From Sipunculus nudus (Eukaryota > Annelida > Sipuncula > Golfingiida > Sipunculidae), in the NCBI GenBank assembly GCA_026874595.1, contig CM049311.1, positions 35,629,176 through 35,693,175 of the forward strand: a stretch of 64,000 nucleotides of DNA, in the 5' to 3' direction. Of the stretch, positions 59,775 through 64,000 are shown one piece after another. The notes under the pieces were generated by a model. The model saw nothing but the letters and a program-made list of their open reading frames with translations. It was not told where the DNA came from and ran no database searches. The translations under genes and the position numbers were made by a program. Each line of letters opens with the position of its first letter. Position 1 is the first letter of the stretch.

Positions 59775-61345
59775 AGAATATAGGGACCCAGGGGTCTAGA
59801 CGCTCAGCTGAATTTGTCAATAAGGATATTTTTAAGAAGTTTTTTTTCAAAATGACAGTCCTGTGACCGTAACCAATGACCTTGTGACAAACAAAATCAG
59901 AGAACCTATTATCCTTGAACTTGCAGCATTTGGATAACTTTAAAAAATGGGTCCAGTGACCTTGACTTCTGACTAGGTAACCTCAAAATCTACAGATTTT
60001 TTCCACTTTTGGCAAGGCAGCCATGTGTGAAAGATTGAAAGTTTGGGATGAAAAGTTTGATTTACAGTGCATCCACAGTCATTTTAAAGATATGGCTCCT
60101 TTGCCTCACCTTTGGTCAAAATCAAAATGCTTCTTACGTAAGTGGTGGGTCATTAATAATTCAATTTTTATGCCAATCAGTCAAAGCAGAATTATCATCC
60201 ATAAACTAATTTTTGAATGGATGGGCCCTGTGACCTTCACCTTTGACCCTATGACCCCAAATCGGAAAAAAAATTTCCCTATTGGCATGTGAATAATATC
60301 TTGAAGATGTAAGGTTTGTGATGACAGTTTGGCTTGAATTGCCTATACATTCCTTTTAAAGAATTGGACCTTTGACCTTTGAACCAAAAAATCAACAAGT
60401 TTCTTAATTCAGTGGTGAGCCATATATACATTAAGTTTGAAACCAATATGTCAAACATAACTGGAGTTATCATCTGGAAACTTATTTGTAAAAAGATGGC
60501 CCTTGTGACCTTGATCTTTGACATTGTGACCCCAAATTCATTCATGCTCTCCCCAAATTGGCAAGTCAGCTAAATGTGCAAGATGGAAAGTTTAGGATGA
60601 AAAGCTTGGCTTAAAATGCAGCCATAATCTTTTAAAATAACTGAGTCTTGTGACCTTGACCTTTGACCTCATGACCCAAAAATCATATAGGTTCTTTCTT
60701 TAGTGGTGGGCTATGTGTAAGTCATGTTTGAAATACATATGTTAATCCAACATGGAGTTTTGATCTGGAAACAAATTTGTTTGGATGGACGGTTGGACAG
60801 ACAGACAGACAGGCGAACAGACTGATAGACAGCGTGAATACTATAAGACATCCACTTGTGATCAATAAACACCAGGTTTTAGAACAATAGATGGAATCAC
60901 AGCTCAGAAACTGACATGATTGTTGTCATTTTATAGTAAAAAAAAAAAATAGAAAATATTCGTATAAATAAGAAAAAATACACGTGGCGTGACCATTTTT
61001 TTTGGGAACTGACAAAACTAATCATGGTCAATATTCTAGGCAAGATTCATGGCAATCCATGCATCAATTATCAAGATAATGGAGGTTTTGAATATTTTTT
61101 TTTTATAATTCGGGGGGGGGGGGGGTGCTTGCAAGCGCCATAGCTTGGAGGATATAGGTCGCAGTGTCTTAATTTCAGGTTTGCAAGATGATTTTTTATG
61201 GACCTCTCTAGATTTTTAGTTACAGACTTCTAGGGTCAGCGGTTACGATTTGGGCCCTGCTAAGGGACCGCCGGACGGACGGACGCCGGACAAAGGGTGA
61301 TCGCTATAGCTCAGATGACTTTCAGTCAGCTAAACTAAAACCTAA
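59775..61345 (+). repeat. Repeat family R1 copy with TGACCTTTGACC arrays
   Basis: Begins GGGACCCAGGGGTCTAGACG with CTCAGCTGAA; ends GACAAAGGGTGATCGCTATA with GCTCAGATGACTTTCAGTCA. From 59870 to 60720 runs of TGACCT half sites appear at intervals of about 140-180 bases, best at 60651-60670 (TGACCTTGACCTTTGACCTC). The last part repeats the family's TTATAATTC-G14-GAGG module, the G-run being 61112-61125. No coding capacity. Confidence 0.75.
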
Positions 61346-61379
61346 GGCTATGCCGGTACTGGGCTAAAATTATTTTATT

Positions 61380-62040
61380 CAAATTTAAAAACCTTAAAGC
61401 TTGCGTTTTCCACTCAACATGCTCGAACGTGCTCTTGTCCAGAACGGGTGGTGTTTGTTATGGTTACCATGACGTCAAAGCAACTGAAAAATGTGCGTGC
61501 CGTGTGCAAAAGTCAAGAATCTGGATAGCAGAGGCTGCCAACCTCGATAAACAGAACATTTTTCACACTGTTAAGCTTTTTATCCAAAATATCTTTGGAT
61601 GGACGTTGTGCAATTGTATATATAGCGACCTCTAATTGATATGTGCGATTTACCAGGTTTCTAAAAATATCGTAACAGTTCACCTTTAAGGAAGCATTTT
61701 TTTCTCCGTCCAAGTCGAAGTCAGCCTAGTTTATGATCTCCTGTTTCTTGACTATCTGTGAACCACCCTTAGGTTTTCTAGAAATGTCAATAACATAGTT
61801 TATAACTGTACAATTGTAAACAATATAATATAAACTTAACTCCTTTAAATACGCCGATTAACGGCGTTATATGGAACAACAACAAAAATAAAACTTACAG
61901 AAACATACCACTATTTTCCCAAGAGTGTATCAAGGCAGTGATCAACACTGTTCAAGACGTAATGAGTAATGGCGAAATATTAATGTATGAATATATATTT
62001 TAAAAAACTTAAAAAAGGTTCAAACAGACTTCAGGAGAAT
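61380..62040. other. Intergenic sequence without a recognised feature
   Basis: Short open frames on both strands (61429-61635, 61513-61713) overlap and show no family likeness. The short inverted pair TACGCCGATTAACGGCGTTA lies near 61851-61870. Confidence 0.35.
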
Positions 62041-62043
62041 AAT

Positions 62044-62375
62044 GGGGCCAGGACAGCTGTGCGGTAAAACGCCCGGCTCTCACCGCTGACGACCCTGGTT
62101 CGATCCCATGTGCTGCCATGAGAATGAGTTGTAGTGGCCCGTCCAAGGGCGGTGGTTCTCCGGGTTCTCCGGCTTCCTCCACCTCTCTCACTACGATCTT
62201 CAACTCTATCAGTATCTTTTATTGTCGACTTAAATATCTAATGGCATACCATCTCAATCTGTCGACCTTTGTCGTTGCTGAGGGAGCCAGTGCGGGCCGG
62301 ATTTTCCGGAGACCTGTGACTGGTTCGAGCGCCGACTTCACTTTCAGTCAGTCAGTCTGGAGTATAATATCGTAA
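62044..62375 (+). mobile_element. tRNA-derived SINE
   Basis: The head has pol III promoter boxes: an A-box-like AGCTGTGCGGTAAAACGC at about 62055-62072 and a perfect B box GGTTCGATCCC at 62097-62107. It is followed by a GC-rich body (GGCGGTGGTTCTCCGGGTTC, CCGGCTTCCTCCACC) that resembles conserved central domains of invertebrate SINEs. The tRNA body itself is too diverged to be a working gene. The 3' limit is approximate. Confidence 0.6.
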
Positions 62376-62399
62376 GAAGAGCAATAAATAACTGCAAAA

Positions 62400-63390
62400 A
62401 TATTTCACAGAGGGCGCCACAAGGGGCTTATTTTTTGGACATATTTAAAAACATGGATGATCGGCTCGTAAACTCCGTCTTTTACAGCCGACAAGGCAAA
62501 TAAACCTCTGGCCCAAAACTTCTCTGAAAAGAAATATTCAAGGTTTATATTCACAAAGAGGTTAATAAAAGACATATATTCCAGCACAAAAGAAACCAGA
62601 TTACGGGTTCTACTCTGGATAATTTTACACAATATTTATATTACAAAAAATACTTTTGCAAAAATGGATAAACCCGACTCTAACAAGTGCACAGATTTTC
62701 AAGAGGTCGTCGTGGAACTCTTTTTTTACACTTGCAAAAAGTTGCGTCCTCTCTGGAGCCACATAGAAAGCTATTTCTTATCAATGATTAAAAAACGTAT
62801 GATTTTAAATGAAACTCGGGTTATCCTAGGCTTCACATATAATAACAACACAAATGTCACACTATCGACAAAGCAATTAAATAGTTCTTTATCATGTTAA
62901 TAAAATGTTACAAGAACATTTTATGCAGCTTGGCAATATGGCCACATTATTCAATAATCCACAGTTGACAGTACTCAAAAGAAATATTCAAACAACGTTT
63001 TCTCTTGGCCTTGCATGTGCAAATAACTTGGCAATTAGCGAATTCTAAACTGTGATTTAGCTCAGAGAGAGGATGGTATGCACAAGCACATTCATGTACC
63101 ACATCCTAAGGCTGTCGTTCTTAAGTTGACACTTCATCTTCCTGCAGTTATCATAAGACGTGAGGAGAGAATATTTATGAATGATTAATTGTTTTGACGA
63201 AATACTTCTCATATAACACGAAGTCATCGAACAGACATGCAAAATATCTGGGACGGACCTTTGACCTATCATATAACAGGCCAACTAGAAAATTGCCCAC
63301 TTAATGTTTTATGACACGGTTTCGGAATTCATATTATGCCTGTAACTAATCCCAATCCGTTTTAGGTGTCTAAATTTATAACTGAAGTAT
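62400..63390. other. Intergenic sequence without a recognised feature
   Basis: AT-rich. The frames at 62405-62900 have no recognisable domain, splice context or repeat end. Nothing supported. Confidence 0.35.
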
Positions 63391-63398
63391 TGGGGTAT

Positions 63399-63485
63399 AG
63401 GGCATAGCCCATTGGTTAAGGCTTTGGACTGCGGGACAGACGGTCCCCGGTTCAAACCCGCCGATGTCTCAATGGCAACCTCAGA
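63399..63485 (+). mobile_element. tRNA-like SINE head
   Basis: A box TAGCCCATTGG at 63405-63415 and B box GGTTCAAACCC at 63449-63459, with tRNA-like spacing. No convincing acceptor stem closes around it, so I treat it as a SINE 5' end or tRNA relic, not a tRNA gene. Confidence 0.5.
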
Positions 63486-64000
63486 GATTCGCTCTTATAT
63501 GACTTCTACATTATTTCTTATCCCGTGCATATAAAAATTGAAATACAGAAGGCTTAATAATAACATATCATTCTTATCATATGGATACCTTCATCCTCAT
63601 TCAAAAGACAGTACCATCATGAGACCAAGGACCTTTCCGAAAGAAAAACATGATTTTACCAAAAAGAACAATTTAAAGCCCGTTAAAAAAATATGGAAAA
63701 ATATCGATATTTGAAAAAAATGTATAGCGATAGGCTATATGCGAATCACGGTATCGCGATAGGTCGATATACCAAAAATATCGCACAGCCCTATCTGTTG
63801 TAACAAGATATTTCAGAATGAAGACGTAGATAAATATATATTTAAGCCAATCTCGAAATGAAATATGAATATTTATATGTATAATATATTTATATGTATG
63901 AAATGTGAAATTAATAAAAACCTCATATGAAAACACAGGATTTAAAAAAAAAATATTTAAAAATATAAGTTTAGGATGCACATCCAGCAGGAATAACTTC

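Noticed and set aside
62118-62375. 85-codon plus-strand frame rich in Ser and Gly
   Set aside because: It lies within a tRNA-derived SINE body.
63399-63485. A true tRNA gene
   Set aside because: A and B boxes are present, but a paired acceptor stem and a proper anticodon arm could not be drawn.
1-64000. LTR retrotransposon, retrovirus-like or Polinton remains
   Set aside because: I saw no paired long terminal repeats and no recognisable capsid, integrase or protein-primed polymerase sequence. The reverse transcriptase remnants found are of the LINE type.

Overview
The window looks like nuclear DNA from an invertebrate animal. It is AT-rich, its genes are split into small exons by introns with GT...AG ends, there are AATAAA polyadenylation signals, and it carries LINE fragments, tRNA-derived SINEs, many foldback DNA transposons and microsatellites. 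The repeat content and a secreted trypsin-type mosaic gene suggest a lophotrochozoan, most likely a mollusc. That placement is inference; nothing here fixes the species.

Layout. (1) 1.07-3.65 kb, plus strand: a GT61-family (EOGT/POMGNT2-like) glycosyltransferase gene in two visible exons, with one apparent frameshift and one in-frame stop. (2) 6.24-26.2 kb, minus strand: an intact 12-coding-exon gene. Its spliced exons total 1629 nt (542 codons plus stop) with every splice phase matching. It encodes a signal peptide, three tandem four-cysteine repeats I cannot assign to a named domain, and a trypsin-fold serine protease with the complete catalytic triad (His338, Asp393, Ser490). (3) 26.3-29.8 kb: a TA-flanked insertion seen only in this copy, full of GGTTC/GAACC palindromes and smaller elements. 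(4) 29.8-32.2 kb: upstream flank, part of the duplicated unit. (5) 32.2-35.4 kb: spacer made mostly of a tandemly organised repeat family. (6) 35.57-53.2 kb, minus strand: a second copy of the protease gene, exon for exon, but decayed (frameshift, two stops, a lost catalytic-loop cysteine, two lost splice donors, a 97-nt exon deletion), so a pseudogene. (7) 53.3-57.4 kb: its upstream flank with a different insertion. (8) 57.4-64 kb: inverted and dispersed repeats, SINEs, and no gene I can support.

The main biology is a segmental tandem duplication of at least 22-26 kb carrying a secreted mosaic protease. One copy is kept intact and the other is dying. Comparing the copies dates insertions: an 8-bp-TSD hAT-like element sits in the pseudogene's intron with a clean empty site in the intact copy, while the TA-flanked insertion is in the intact copy only. 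The best candidate for something new is the protease itself: an unfamiliar repeat with spacing C-x(12,13)-C-x(9)-C-x(46-52)-C, no basic residue at the expected activation site, and Arg in place of the usual specificity residue of the S1 pocket. I saw no retrovirus-like, LTR or Polinton remains that I could support.
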